DNA from: Aggregicoccus sp. 17bor-14
GTDB taxonomy: Bacteria > Myxococcota > Myxococcia > Myxococcales > Myxococcaceae
NCBI RefSeq assembly: GCF_009659535.1
Contig: NZ_VJZZ01000018.1
Coordinates: forward strand, 1-64,000
Direction of reading: 5' to 3'
DNA length: 64,000 nt
This document shows positions 20,216 through 33,181 of the stretch, piece after piece. Numbering within the stretch: position 1 is the first letter of the stretch; the number at the start of each line of letters is the position of its first letter. The notes under the pieces are model-generated. The model was not told where the DNA came from, made no database searches, and was given only the letters and a program-made list of their open reading frames with translations. Position numbers and translations under genes: made by a program.

Positions 20216-23104
20216 ATGAAGAGACTGGTGCTGGCCGCGGCTCTGGCCGCAGGCGCAGTTGGTTGTAGCCCGGAGATTCCGAAGAACGAGGCGGTGGAGC
20301 CCTCCTCGACGCAGCCGCGGTTCGATCTGACCGCCGCCGTGCCGGTGGTTCCGAGCCCCAACGACCTGGCGCGCAATCCGGCCACGGGCAAGCTCGCGGT
20401 CCCGCTGCCGCCGAACGCGTCGGACGCCGAGAAGGAGCTCAACACCTTCCTCAACAGCCTCGACGGCTTCCCCACGAGCACCACCGTCAGCACCACGTTC
20501 ACCGGCGCGCTGGACCCGGCGAGCGTGAACGCGGACACGGTGAAGATCGTGGACGTGACGGACAACAAGCTCGTCACCGGCGCGGTGAGCTACGTGCCCG
20601 CGGCGCAGGACGGCTTCGGGCTGGACCGCATCGTGGTGCTCGGCCCCAATGGCGGCCGCTATGTCCCGGGCCACCAGTACGGCGTCGCCGTGACCTCGGG
20701 CGTGAAGGGCGCGGACGGCAAGCCCGTCGTGGGCACCTCCACCTGGGCCTTCATCGCGAGCGAGCAGCCGCTGGCCACCTGCCTCGACAAGCCCTACCCG
20801 GCCTGCCAGACCACCACCGAGCTGCTGCCGGCGACCTCCACCGACCCGTCCACGCGCCTCGCGGAGCAGACGGCCGCGGCGCAGAAGCTCGAGCCGGTGC
20901 GCCTGCTGCACAAGCCCGCGCTGGACGTGCTGGACGCGAACGGCGTGAAGCGTGAGGACATCTCGCTCGCGTGGGTGTTCACCACCGTGAGCCAGCCCAC
21001 GCTCGTGTTCGAGCCGGGCCGCAGCATCATCCCCTTCCCCAGCGCGCTCATCACCGTGCCCGACGCCACCACGGCGACCGGCTTCAAGGTGAAGCTGCCC
21101 ATCCCGACGGGCGCCTCGCCCACGCAGCAGGCGCTCTACGGCGGCCTCAACACGCTGGACGGCCTGCCGCTCACCGCCCCCATCGCCAGCGAGAACAGCG
21201 ACGCGCTCGGCGCGCTGGACACGGGCACCATCGACCAGACCCTGCTCAGCGGCCCCGCGGTCGCGCAGGTGGCGGGCTTCGTGAAGCTCGCGACGAAGCT
21301 CACCGCGAACACCACCAACCCCATCGTGAAGGTGTGCGTGGACTGCGCGGTGAGCCCGCAGCCCTCGACCGGCCCGAAGCCGCAGACCCTGCAGTTCGTG
21401 CCGCAGGTGCCGCTGGACGAGCAGACCACCTACGGCGCCTACGTGACGGCGGGCCTCAAGGCCACGGGCGGCTCGCCCGTGCTCCCCGACCCCTCGTGGG
21501 TGCTGCTGCGCAGCAAGAACTCGCTCGTCACCGCCCAGGGCAAGAGCGCGGTGTCCAGCCTCTCGGACGCGCAGGCCCAGACGCTCGAGGGCGCGCGCAA
21601 GGCGTTCGCCCCGATGCTCGACGGCCTCGCGGCCGCGGGCCTCACCCGCGAGAAGCTGCTGCTCGCGTTCCCCTACCCCACCCAGAGCACCGTGAGCGTG
21701 GGCAAGGCGCTGTACGGCGGCGTGAAGGCCACCCCGGCCGCGGCGCTGCCGGACGTGCCGCTGTACGTGCGAGACGTGACCACCGTGGTGAAGGCGCAGA
21801 TGACGGCGGGCGGCATCCCCTCCGGCAACATCTCGAAGATCTTCGCCGGTGAGATCGTCGTCCCCTTCGCGCTCACGGGCCCCTCGGGCACGCTGAACCC
21901 GGACAACACCAAGTGGAAGGGCGAGTTCGTGCCCTTCACCCTCACCGTGCCGACTGGAACCAACCTTCCCGTGACCTTCTTCGGCCACGGCCTGCAGGGC
22001 AACCGCAACCAGGCGCTCGCGATCGCGAACTCGCTGGCGCAGGGCGGCCAGGCGATGCTCTCCATCGACACCGTGTTCCACGGCGACCGCAGCTTCTGCG
22101 TGGGCTCGAAGTCGGTCATCCCGAACGCGCCCTCGGACGACGCGGCGTGCGCCGACCCGGCGAAGCAGCGCTGCGAGATCGACCAGACCAAGCCCTCCTA
22201 CGGGCGCTGCGTGGCGAAGGCCGACGCGGACCGCGCGTCCTGCGACCCGACTCCGGGCCAGGGCGGCGACTTCGTCTGCCGCGCGCAGAACCAGGGCCTG
22301 TGCCTCGCGGACTCCAAGTGCGAGGGCGGCGACTTCAAGCGCGACGCCTCCGGCGCGCCGGTCATCAGCGGCTGGAACATCCTGAACACCGCCAACCTGT
22401 TCGCGACGCGCGACAACTTCCGCCAGCGCATCGTCGACATGGCGCAGGTGGAGCGCGTCCTTTCGTCCACGTCCGCGCCCCCGGCGGCGAACCTCAACCT
22501 GCAGCTCGCCGCGGCGGGCGGCCCGACGCTGGACGCGACAAAGCTCAACTACGCGGGCCAGAGCCTCGGCGGCATCCTGGGCACCCTGTACACGGGCGTG
22601 TCCACGCAGGTGAAGCGCTCGGTGCTCAACGTGCCGGGTGGCGACCCCGCGGCCATCCTGCTCACCGCGCCGGCCTTCGCCACGCAGAAGACCGCGTTCA
22701 TCGGCTCGCTCGCCTCGGCGGGCATCGCGGAGAACAGCCCCGCGTTCGACCAGTTCACCGGCATCGCGCGGTGGATCCTGGACCCCGCGGACCCGCGCAC
22801 CTTCGCGTACGCGATGCGCAACACCTCGGGCGTGAGCCGCGACGTGCTCATCCAGTACATCACCGGTGACCAGGTGGTGCCGAACCCGACCACCGAGGCG
22901 CTCATCGCGGCGGCCAACCGCCAGGGCGCTGCGAACGACACGCCCGTGACGCTGTTCGACCCGGCCACGGGCACCGACGCCCAGAACCGTGCCCGCCACG
23001 GCTTCCTGCTCAGCCCCGCGGCCAGCCCCGCGGCGACCGCGCAGGCCCAGTCGGACGTCGTGAACTTCGTCGCCGCCGGCGTGGTTCCGCCGGCCACCCG
23101 CTAG
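20216..23104 (+). CDS. VolA-like surface lipoprotein lipase/esterase
   Basis: A 962-residue protein from ATG 20216 (GGAGGGGG upstream). The N-terminus MKRLVLAAALAAGAVGC has a lipobox with Cys17. The first ~500 residues match the N-terminal Ig-like region of bacterial 'virulence factor lipases' (VPSPNDLARNPATG, STTVSTTFTGALDPASV). The C-terminal alpha/beta hydrolase has VTFFGHGLQGN around His591, the nucleophile elbow GQSLGG at 781-786 (Ser783), and a possible catalytic His928 in RARHGF. A Cys-rich insert lies around 650-710. Vibrio VolA, a surface lysophospholipase encoded beside fadL, is the best-known relative. The FadL-like gene follows 33 bases downstream, so the pair forms an operon for external lipid breakdown and uptake. 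Confidence 0.85.
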   Translation: MKRLVLAAALAAGAVGCSPEIPKNEAVEPSSTQPRFDLTAAVPVVPSPNDLARNPATGKLAVPLPPNASDAEKELNTFLNSLDGFPTSTTVSTTFTGALDPASVNADTVKIVDVTDNKLVTGAVSYVPAAQDGFGLDRIVVLGPNGGRYVPGHQYGVAVTSGVKGADGKPVVGTSTWAFIASEQPLATCLDKPYPACQTTTELLPATSTDPSTRLAEQTAAAQKLEPVRLLHKPALDVLDANGVKREDISLAWVFTTVSQPTLVFEPGRSIIPFPSALITVPDATTATGFKVKLPIPTGASPTQQALYGGLNTLDGLPLTAPIASENSDALGALDTGTIDQTLLSGPAVAQVAGFVKLATKLTANTTNPIVKVCVDCAVSPQPSTGPKPQTLQFVPQVPLDEQTTYGAYVTAGLKATGGSPVLPDPSWVLLRSKNSLVTAQGKSAVSSLSDAQAQTLEGARKAFAPMLDGLAAAGLTREKLLLAFPYPTQSTVSVGKALYGGVKATPAAALPDVPLYVRDVTTVVKAQMTAGGIPSGNISKIFAGEIVVPFALTGPSGTLNPDNTKWKGEFVPFTLTVPTGTNLPVTFFGHGLQGNRNQALAIANSLAQGGQAMLSIDTVFHGDRSFCVGSKSVIPNAPSDDAACADPAKQRCEIDQTKPSYGRCVAKADADRASCDPTPGQGGDFVCRAQNQGLCLADSKCEGGDFKRDASGAPVISGWNILNTANLFATRDNFRQRIVDMAQVERVLSSTSAPPAANLNLQLAAAGGPTLDATKLNYAGQSLGGILGTLYTGVSTQVKRSVLNVPGGDPAAILLTAPAFATQKTAFIGSLASAGIAENSPAFDQFTGIARWILDPADPRTFAYAMRNTSGVSRDVLIQYITGDQVVPNPTTEALIAAANRQGAANDTPVTLFDPATGTDAQNRARHGFLLSPAASPAATAQAQSDVVNFVAAGVVPPATR

Positions 23105-23137
23105 CGCGCACGCACACTTCAGAGGACACGAACGACC

Positions 23138-24388
23138 ATGAAGAAGACTCTGACCGTTGCGACCCTGCTCGCCGCCAGCGCCGTCCAGGCGGCGGGCTTC
23201 AACATCGACACCCAGGGCTCGCGCGCCACGGGCATGTCGACCGCCGTCACCGGCTTCATCGATGACGCGAGCGCCGTCTACTACAACCCGGCCGGCATCC
23301 TCGGCGTGAAGAAGCTGGACATCCAGGTGGGCGACACGGGGATCATCCCCCGCATCGCCTTCACGCCCTCCGAGGGCCTGGGTGCGGGCGTGAAGTACAA
23401 CCAGGAGTTCACCGTCTCGCCGCCGCCGCACTTCTACGGCGTGTACCGCCTCACGGAGAAGCTGGCCGTGGGCGCGGGCGTGATGGTGCCCTTCGCGGCG
23501 CGCAGCCAGTGGGAGGACGGGTTCGTGGGCAGCACCCGCGGCAAGGTGAGCCGCTTCGCTGCCTGGCACCTCAACCCCACCGTGGCGTACGAGCCCATCA
23601 AGCGCGTGCGCCTCGGCGCGGGCGTGGACCTGGTGCGCGCCACCATCCACATCAAGCGCGACCAGCCGGCGCCCATGGATCCGGGCAACGAGCTGGAGCT
23701 GGGCGGCGGCGCCTGGGGCATCGGCTTCAACGCCGGCGCCCAGGTGGACGTGGTGGAGCGCTACCTGTCGCTGGGTGTGAGCTACCGCAGCCAGATCAGC
23801 CTCAACTTCGACGGCAGCGCGCACTTCAACGGCGTGCCGCCGGCGCTGGCGACCCTGCTGGCGGACCAGCCCATCACCGGTGCGGTGCGCCTGCCCACCA
23901 CGGTGAACATCGGCCTCGCCTCGCGGCCGGTGGACAACCTCACGCTGGCCTTCGACCTCGGCTACGTGCGCTGGAGCGACTTCCCGGAGCTGTTCTTCAA
24001 CTTCGAGAACGACGCGCTGGACCGCCCGGTTCGCAAGAACTGGGAGGACACGGTGAACTACCACCTGGGTGGCGAGTACGCCTTCACGGACAAGTTCGCC
24101 GCGCGCCTGGGCTTCATGTACGACCCGACCCCGTCGCCGAAGGCGGACACCACCACGCCGCCGCCGCCGGGCACCGCGCCCCAGTCCACGCTGGGGCCTG
24201 ACCTGCCGGACGCGGACCGCTACAAGGTCAGCGTGGGCGCGGGCTTCAAGTTCACCGAGAACATCGGCGTGGACGCGGCGTACCAGTTCCTCTACCTGCA
24301 CGCGACGAAGACGGACATCCCGGGCCTGCCGGGCACCTTCGACGGCACCGCGCACGTGATCAGCGCCACCTTCAAGTACCAGATGTAG
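23138..24388 (+). CDS. FadL/OmpP1/TodX-family outer-membrane transporter
   Basis: A 416-residue outer-membrane channel for long-chain fatty acids or other hydrophobic compounds. The signal peptide MKKTLTVATLLAASAVQA is followed at the mature N-terminus by GFNIDTQGSRATGMSTAVTG and DDASAVYYNPAGI, the plug (hatch) signature of FadL, including the conserved NPAG. The C-terminus ends VISATFKYQM rather than in a phenylalanine. A Pro/Thr-rich loop (TTTPPPPGTAPQS) near 335-350 is probably extracellular. It is the second gene of the VolA-FadL operon and is closed by a strong terminator at 24416-24458. Confidence 0.95.
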   Translation: MKKTLTVATLLAASAVQAAGFNIDTQGSRATGMSTAVTGFIDDASAVYYNPAGILGVKKLDIQVGDTGIIPRIAFTPSEGLGAGVKYNQEFTVSPPPHFYGVYRLTEKLAVGAGVMVPFAARSQWEDGFVGSTRGKVSRFAAWHLNPTVAYEPIKRVRLGAGVDLVRATIHIKRDQPAPMDPGNELELGGGAWGIGFNAGAQVDVVERYLSLGVSYRSQISLNFDGSAHFNGVPPALATLLADQPITGAVRLPTTVNIGLASRPVDNLTLAFDLGYVRWSDFPELFFNFENDALDRPVRKNWEDTVNYHLGGEYAFTDKFAARLGFMYDPTPSPKADTTTPPPPGTAPQSTLGPDLPDADRYKVSVGAGFKFTENIGVDAAYQFLYLHATKTDIPGLPGTFDGTAHVISATFKYQM

Positions 24389-24415
24389 CAAAGGCGCCAG
24401 CACACACGCAGTTCC

Positions 24416-24458
24416 GGCCGGGCCGGTGGGCACTTCCCCACCGGCCCGGCCTCTTTTT
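24416..24458 (+). terminator. Strong intrinsic terminator of the volA-fadL operon
   Basis: Perfect 15-base arms at 24416-24430 (GGCCGGGCCGGTGGG) and 24437-24451 close a six-base loop, followed by TCTTTTT. It begins 27 bases after the FadL stop. Confidence 0.92.
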
Positions 24459-24528
24459 GGGTGACGCCTCCGCGCGATTGCGGCACTTCCGGGTGCCTGC
24501 CCTCCCGCACCGGAAAGCGAGCCCCGCC

Positions 24529-25815
<1,287 letters not shown>

Positions 25816-26066
25816 GGCGCGGGGGGAGTCGAGCGCGCTGCCTGCGTGTGGAGGTGCGGACGCGGTTCTGCTGCGGATGCACCGCGTGCAGCCCGGGCCC
25901 CGGCGGCAGGGCGAGCAGCGCCCCGCCCGCGCGCGTGCCGGGGCGGCGGGCCCTGCGCCTACAACTGCAGGCCAGGGCCGGGGCGCCGCCGCGGTGCCCA
26001 CCGTAAGCGGGTCCGGGCCGCCCGAAGCATCCCACTCCCCAGAGCCTGGCAGCCCGGCGCGCGCCC

Positions 26067-28982
26067 ATGCTCGAGTCGACCGCGGCGAAGCAGGACCAGG
26101 GGCTGGGCCTCGCGCTCTCCTCCTTCCTCTCGCAGCAGCGCGAGGCGGTGCTGGGCGAGTGGACGGCGCGGCTCAGCGGCCCGCCGCGCGCCCTGCTGCA
26201 GGACGTGGCGCAGGCCCTCTACGAGCGGCTCTCCGAGCGCGCGCTGCACCCCGGGTCCCCCCCGGAGTCGAGCGGAGAGCTGCCCGGGCCCCTGCTCGAG
26301 CGGCTCGCCGAGGCCTGTGACTCCGGCGACCTGCTCGCCCACCTGTCCCAGCTGCGCGCCCTGCTGCTGCGCCGGCTCGAGGAGGCGGGAGGGCCGCTGC
26401 CGCAGGACGCCGCCGCGCTGCGCCTGGGCGCCGCCTTCGACGCGGAGCTGGTGGCGCTGCAGGGCCGCTTCGGCCGCGCGCGCGCCCGGCTGGGCGGCGC
26501 GCTGGAGGCGGTGGTGCGCGCGGGCGCGGCGCCCGCGGGCCCTCGCGAGGGGCTGATGGCGCTGGTGCGCACCCTCACCGAGGGGACGGCCACGGTGGAC
26601 TGGGCCGCGGTGCACGCGGTGCGCGAGAGCGGCGTGCTGGCGACGGTGGCCGGGGCGGGGGGCGTGGGGCAGCTGCCCGGCGCCTTCGCGCGCCAGGCGC
26701 TGCAGGAGCGGCGGGCGCTCGAGGGCGCGGGCGCCGGGTGCGCGGCGCTGCCCGTGGGCACGCGGATGCAGCTCGCGCTGCCGCTCGTGCAGCAGGGACA
26801 GGTGCTGGGCGTGCTGCAGGTGGGCAGCCGCAGCGCCCCGGCGCTCCCCTCCGGGGTGCGGCGGCTGGTGGAGCTCGCGGCGGAGGCGAGCGGCGGCCTG
26901 CTCGCGCGGCTCGCGCTCGCCGAGCGGCTCGCGCGCCAGGCGGAGCGCGCCCCGGACGACGCGCGTGGGGACGCGGGGCGCGGCGAGCGCGGGCCGCCCG
27001 CGGACCGCAGAGGGCTCGACGCACGAGGGGGCGCGCCCGCAGGAGGCGTGGCGCCCGATGCGAGCGGGATGCACGGCGGCAGCGCCCTGCCCGGCGCGGG
27101 CGCGCAGTCCGGAGCCACGGGCGCAGGCACGGGCCGCGCGGAGCCGGAGGACAGCCTGCGCCGCCAGCAGCAGCTGCTGCTCGGCCTGCTGGTGAACGCG
27201 GCGCCGGTGGCGCTGTGGGCCGTGGACCCGCAGGGCACGGTGCTCCTGTCCGAGGGCCAGGCGCTCGCGCGCATCGGGCTCGAGCCGGGCGAGGCGGTGG
27301 GCCGCAGCGCCTTCGAGTTCGCGCGCGGCAAGCCCACCGCGCAGGCGGCGCTGCGCCGCGCGCTGCAGGGCGGCAGCGGCGCGTACGAGTCCTCGCAGGA
27401 CGGGCGCACCCACTTCACCCGCTACCAGCCGGTGCGCGCGCCCGACGGGACGCTCGAGCAGGTGGTGCTGGTGTCGGTGGACATCACCGAGCGGCGGCGC
27501 GCGCAGGAGGACGCGGCGCTCCTGCGCATGCTGGTGGAGCAGAGCAGCGACGGCGTCATCGTGGTGGACCGACAGGGCGTGCTGCGCATCTGCAACCAGC
27601 AGGCGGAGCGGCAGCTGGGCCGCGCGGTGCGGCCGCTGCCGGCGGCGCGCTGGCCCGAGGCCTACGACATCCTCACGCCCGAGGGCGAGCGCGCGCCGCT
27701 GAAGGACTTCGCGCTCTACCGCGCGCTCAAGGGCGAGAGCGTGCGCGACGCGCGCTGCCGCGTGCGCCACCCGGACGGCAGCGTGCACACCCTGGTGAGC
27801 GACGCCTCGCCCATCCGCCACCCGGACGGCAGCCTCGCGGGCGCGGTGCTCACCTGCCGCGACGAGACCGAGCGCGAGGGGCTGGAGGCGGGCCTGCGCG
27901 AGAGCGAGGAGCGCTTCCGCGCGGTGTTCGAGGGCGCGGCGATCGGCATCGCCATCACGGACATGGACGGCTGCTTCCTGCGCACCAACCCCGCGCTGCA
28001 GCGGCTGCTGGGCTACAGCGACGCGGAGCTGCGCTCCTTGCGCCTCAAGGACATGAGCACCGCGCAGGACCTGGCCACCGAGCGGCCGCTGTTCCAGCAG
28101 CTGCGCACCGGGCAGCGCGAGACCTACCAGGTGGAGCGCCGCTACGTGGCCAAGGGCGGCGAGGTGGGCTGGTGCCGGCTCACGGTGAGCCTCGGGCACG
28201 GCTCGGACGCGCGGCCGCGCTTCATCATCGGGCTCGTCGAGGACCTCGCGCCCCACCGGCGCGCCGAGGAGCTGGAGCGCGCGGCGGAGTTCCGCGAGCG
28301 CTTCATGGGCATCCTCGGCCACGACCTGCGAAACCCCCTCAACGCCATCGCGCTCTCCGGGCAGCGCCTGCTGCAGCAGCCGCTGCCGGCGCCGCAGGCG
28401 CGCAGCGTGCACCGCATCACCCACAGCGCCGAGCGCATGGGGCGCATGGTGTCCGACCTGCTGGACTTCGCGCGGGCGCGGCTGGGCAGCGGGCTGCCCA
28501 TCGTGCGGCGCTGGGTGGACCTGGGCGAGCTCGCGCGCAACGCGGTGGACGAGCTGTGCGCGGCGCACCCGGACTGCCACGCCGAGCTGAGGACGGAGGG
28601 CGACACCTGGGGCTGGTGGGACGCGGACCGCATGGCCCAGGTGCTCAGCAACCTGCTGGGCAACGCGCGCCAGTACCGCGCCCCCGGCACCGGCATCACG
28701 CTGCAGCTGCGCGGCGAGGGCGCCGAGGTGCGCATGGCCGTGAGCAACCAGGGCGGCCCCATCCCGCCCGACCTGCTGCCCCACCTCTTCGACCCGTTCC
28801 GCCGCGGCAGCGAGGGACCCGGCCACGCCCCCGCCCACGGCCACAATCTCGGCCTCGGGCTCTTCATCGTGAAGCAGGTGGTGGAGGCGCACGGCGGCAG
28901 CATCGAGGTGCGCTCGAGCGCCGAGGAGGGCACCGCCTTCCTCGTGCGCTGGCCGCGCAACCCGCCCTCACACGCGCACTGA
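26067..28982 (+). CDS. Large multi-sensor histidine kinase (RsbRD-like, GAF, three PAS)
   Basis: A 971-residue soluble kinase with no membrane segments. In order: an N-terminal helical domain (1-150, LSSFLSQQREAVLGEWTARL) like RsbRD-type sensor domains; a GAF-like domain (about 175-295, LALPLVQQGQVLGVLQVGSRS); a disordered Gly/Ala/Arg linker (about 300-360); PAS1 (370-480), PAS2 (490-610, ending LTCRDETEREG) and PAS3 (615-735). HisKA follows with GHDLRNPLN (phospho-acceptor His752), then HATPase with VLSNLLGNARQYR (Asn866) and GLGLFIVKQVVEAHGG. No receiver partner is adjacent, so it is an orphan kinase, as is common in myxobacteria. The signal is unknown. Confidence 0.9.
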   Translation: MLESTAAKQDQGLGLALSSFLSQQREAVLGEWTARLSGPPRALLQDVAQALYERLSERALHPGSPPESSGELPGPLLERLAEACDSGDLLAHLSQLRALLLRRLEEAGGPLPQDAAALRLGAAFDAELVALQGRFGRARARLGGALEAVVRAGAAPAGPREGLMALVRTLTEGTATVDWAAVHAVRESGVLATVAGAGGVGQLPGAFARQALQERRALEGAGAGCAALPVGTRMQLALPLVQQGQVLGVLQVGSRSAPALPSGVRRLVELAAEASGGLLARLALAERLARQAERAPDDARGDAGRGERGPPADRRGLDARGGAPAGGVAPDASGMHGGSALPGAGAQSGATGAGTGRAEPEDSLRRQQQLLLGLLVNAAPVALWAVDPQGTVLLSEGQALARIGLEPGEAVGRSAFEFARGKPTAQAALRRALQGGSGAYESSQDGRTHFTRYQPVRAPDGTLEQVVLVSVDITERRRAQEDAALLRMLVEQSSDGVIVVDRQGVLRICNQQAERQLGRAVRPLPAARWPEAYDILTPEGERAPLKDFALYRALKGESVRDARCRVRHPDGSVHTLVSDASPIRHPDGSLAGAVLTCRDETEREGLEAGLRESEERFRAVFEGAAIGIAITDMDGCFLRTNPALQRLLGYSDAELRSLRLKDMSTAQDLATERPLFQQLRTGQRETYQVERRYVAKGGEVGWCRLTVSLGHGSDARPRFIIGLVEDLAPHRRAEELERAAEFRERFMGILGHDLRNPLNAIALSGQRLLQQPLPAPQARSVHRITHSAERMGRMVSDLLDFARARLGSGLPIVRRWVDLGELARNAVDELCAAHPDCHAELRTEGDTWGWWDADRMAQVLSNLLGNARQYRAPGTGITLQLRGEGAEVRMAVSNQGGPIPPDLLPHLFDPFRRGSEGPGHAPAHGHNLGLGLFIVKQVVEAHGGSIEVRSSAEEGTAFLVRWPRNPPSHAH

Positions 28983-28992
28983 GGGCCGAGGA

Positions 28993-29430
28993 CTAGCCTC
29001 GGCGGTTGAGCGGAATCTGGATGCGCGAGGCGAAGCGCTCGGCGCGCCGGCCGAGGCTGTAGGGGCCCGGGCCGAAGTGCGCGATGAGCAGCGCGCCGCC
29101 CGCCATGGAGAGGTTCTTGAAGAAGTGGACCATCTGGTCCTGCGCCTGCGCCGGGTCCGCGACCTTCCAGAAGTGGTGCACCAGCACCGCGGAGGCGAGC
29201 AGGAAGCCCGCGAGCAGCAGCGCGCCGAGCCGCGCGAAGGCGCCCAGCAGCACGCACAGCCCGCCCACCACCAGCACCACCCCGGACACCAGCACCGCCG
29301 TGTCCGGCGAGGGCACCCCCGAGGCGCGCGCGTAGCCCACCATCGCGGGGTAGTTCATGAAGTGGTTCATCCCGCTGACGAGGAACATCACCGAGAAGAG
29401 GAAGCGGCCGATCGGCGCCAGGATGCCCAT
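28993..29430 (-). CDS. DoxX-family membrane protein
   Basis: A 145-residue inner-membrane protein with four transmembrane helices. It fits DoxX: IGRFLFSVMFLVSGMNHFMNYP at the start, then GVVLVVGGLCVLLGAFARLGALLLAGFLLASAVLVHHFW and a final helix LSMAGGALLIAHFGPGPYSL. The conserved helix-2 and helix-3 glycines and the VHHFW segment are family features. DoxX proteins accompany quinone- or thiosulphate-linked oxidation, or oxidative-stress complexes, in other bacteria. It lies 154 bases downstream of the peroxidase/phosphoesterase/cytochrome operon on the same strand, so a functional link is possible but unproven. Confidence 0.85.
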   Translation of the reverse strand: MGILAPIGRFLFSVMFLVSGMNHFMNYPAMVGYARASGVPSPDTAVLVSGVVLVVGGLCVLLGAFARLGALLLAGFLLASAVLVHHFWKVADPAQAQDQMVHFFKNLSMAGGALLIAHFGPGPYSLGRRAERFASRIQIPLNRRG

Positions 29431-29563
29431 CTCTGCCTCCCTGCAGGGCCAGAGGGCGCAGGGCCCCAGTGCCCGGCGCGCGTGGTGGCAAAGGTGCGCA
29501 CCCCGTGCGTGGGTTTCATCCCTGGGTGGGAGGTGCTCGGTTGCTCACGGGGCAGGCGGCAGT

Positions 29564-29588
29564 CCCTCACCCCGACCCTCTGGCTCAG
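29564..29588. repeat. Partial copy of the dispersed CCCTCACCCYGACCCTCT repeat
   Basis: CCCTCACCCCGACCCTCT begins at 29564, identical to the first half of the elements at 48032 and 61030, but the hairpin-forming second half is replaced by the end of the cytochrome gene. Confidence 0.6.
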
Positions 29589-30409
29589 TGCTTTCCGTAC
29601 TCGAGCTTCGTGCCCTTGCGCTGGGCGAGGATGTACGCCTCCATCGCCTTCATGCGCGGGTCGTCGTCCGCCATCGGCTTGGCGCGCACGGGGTTCTGCA
29701 GGCACCAGTTGATCATGTCGCGCAGCAGCGCCACGCGCCCCAGCTGCACCTGGTACTTCGGGTAGGTCTCCGGGTGGGTGTTCGCCGCGTCCGGGTGGCA
29801 CATGTCGCAGGAGACCGCCACCGTGCCGCCCAGCGCGTCCGCGTCGTGGAACACGCGGTGTCCCTCCTTCACGAAGTCCTGCGTGCTCGCCGCCCAGATG
29901 GCCTCGTCGCGCGCGCTGAAGGCGCCGTAGGTGTGGCCCGTCTGCACGCGCGCGCCGGCCTGCTCGCGCACCTCCTGGCCGCCGCTCTGCGCGTCCGGCC
30001 CCTGCGGCTGCACGGGCTGCGCCGCGGGCCTGCTGCTGGGGGGCGCCGTCTGCGGCGGGGTGCGCGGCCGCGTGCCCGCGGTACTGGGGCTCTGGGGGCT
30101 CTGCTGCGCGAGCGCGGTGGGCTTCGCAGACTTGGCAGGCGCCGGGTCCCAGCGCGCCTGCGGGTTCTTCTGGCGCCACGCGCTCATCAGCTCGCGGCTC
30201 GCCTTCAGCGCCTGCTCGCGGGTGAGCGGCTCGCCCTCCTTCACGCCCTCGACCTTCACCGCCGTCTCGCCGTCACACAGGCCCAGCGTGAGGGTGCCGT
30301 CGGGGCTGCGCGGCTGCGGGTGCACGGCGGGGGCAGGCGCGTCCGCGGCGAGGGCGGGCGCGGCGAGCGCGAGGAGGAGGAAAGCGAGCGGCAGGGGGCG
30401 CGGGGACAT
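29585..30409 (-). CDS. Exported SoxA-like c-type cytochrome (mono-haem)
   Basis: A 274-residue protein with a signal peptide (MSPRPLPLAFLLLALAAPALA). A first small region ends near 85 (CDGETAVKVEG...QALKASRELMSAWRQKNP), followed by a Pro/Gln/Ser linker (90-145) and a haem domain with the single site CDMCH at 201-205. Downstream, ETYPKYQVQLGRVALLRDMINWC (Cys236) and KAMEAYILAQRKG resemble SoxA, where fPxY, INxC and a final helix recur. This is a likeness, not proof of thiosulphate oxidation, as no other sox genes are here. It is the third gene of an operon with a phosphoesterase (22 bases upstream) and a di-haem peroxidase. Confidence 0.75.
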   Translation of the reverse strand: MSPRPLPLAFLLLALAAPALAADAPAPAVHPQPRSPDGTLTLGLCDGETAVKVEGVKEGEPLTREQALKASRELMSAWRQKNPQARWDPAPAKSAKPTALAQQSPQSPSTAGTRPRTPPQTAPPSSRPAAQPVQPQGPDAQSGGQEVREQAGARVQTGHTYGAFSARDEAIWAASTQDFVKEGHRVFHDADALGGTVAVSCDMCHPDAANTHPETYPKYQVQLGRVALLRDMINWCLQNPVRAKPMADDDPRMKAMEAYILAQRKGTKLEYGKH

Positions 30410-30431
30410 GGGAAGAGCTCCTCCTCGGGCT

Positions 30432-31553
<1,122 letters not shown>

Positions 31554-31577
31554 GGGGTGTGCTCCGCCTTTCGCGCG

Positions 31578-32945
<1,368 letters not shown>

Positions 32946-33181
32946 GGCGCCCTCCTCCCCTGCCCCGCGCGCTCCAGAGGCTTCGCGGGACGGAGGGCAG
33001 GGTCCTCCTCGCCCGCGCGGGACTCACTTGGCCGCTGGCGCAGCGCCACTGTCCGCTGCGCGGGGGCAGCGGGGGCGCTCTGCCCCACGCGGCTGTGCGC
33101 TGAGGTGGGCTTTTGCGCCCCTGGCGCCCCGGGGTCAGAAACGCCACACTTCGCGCCTCAGCACGCGACGGAGGCACTCCC

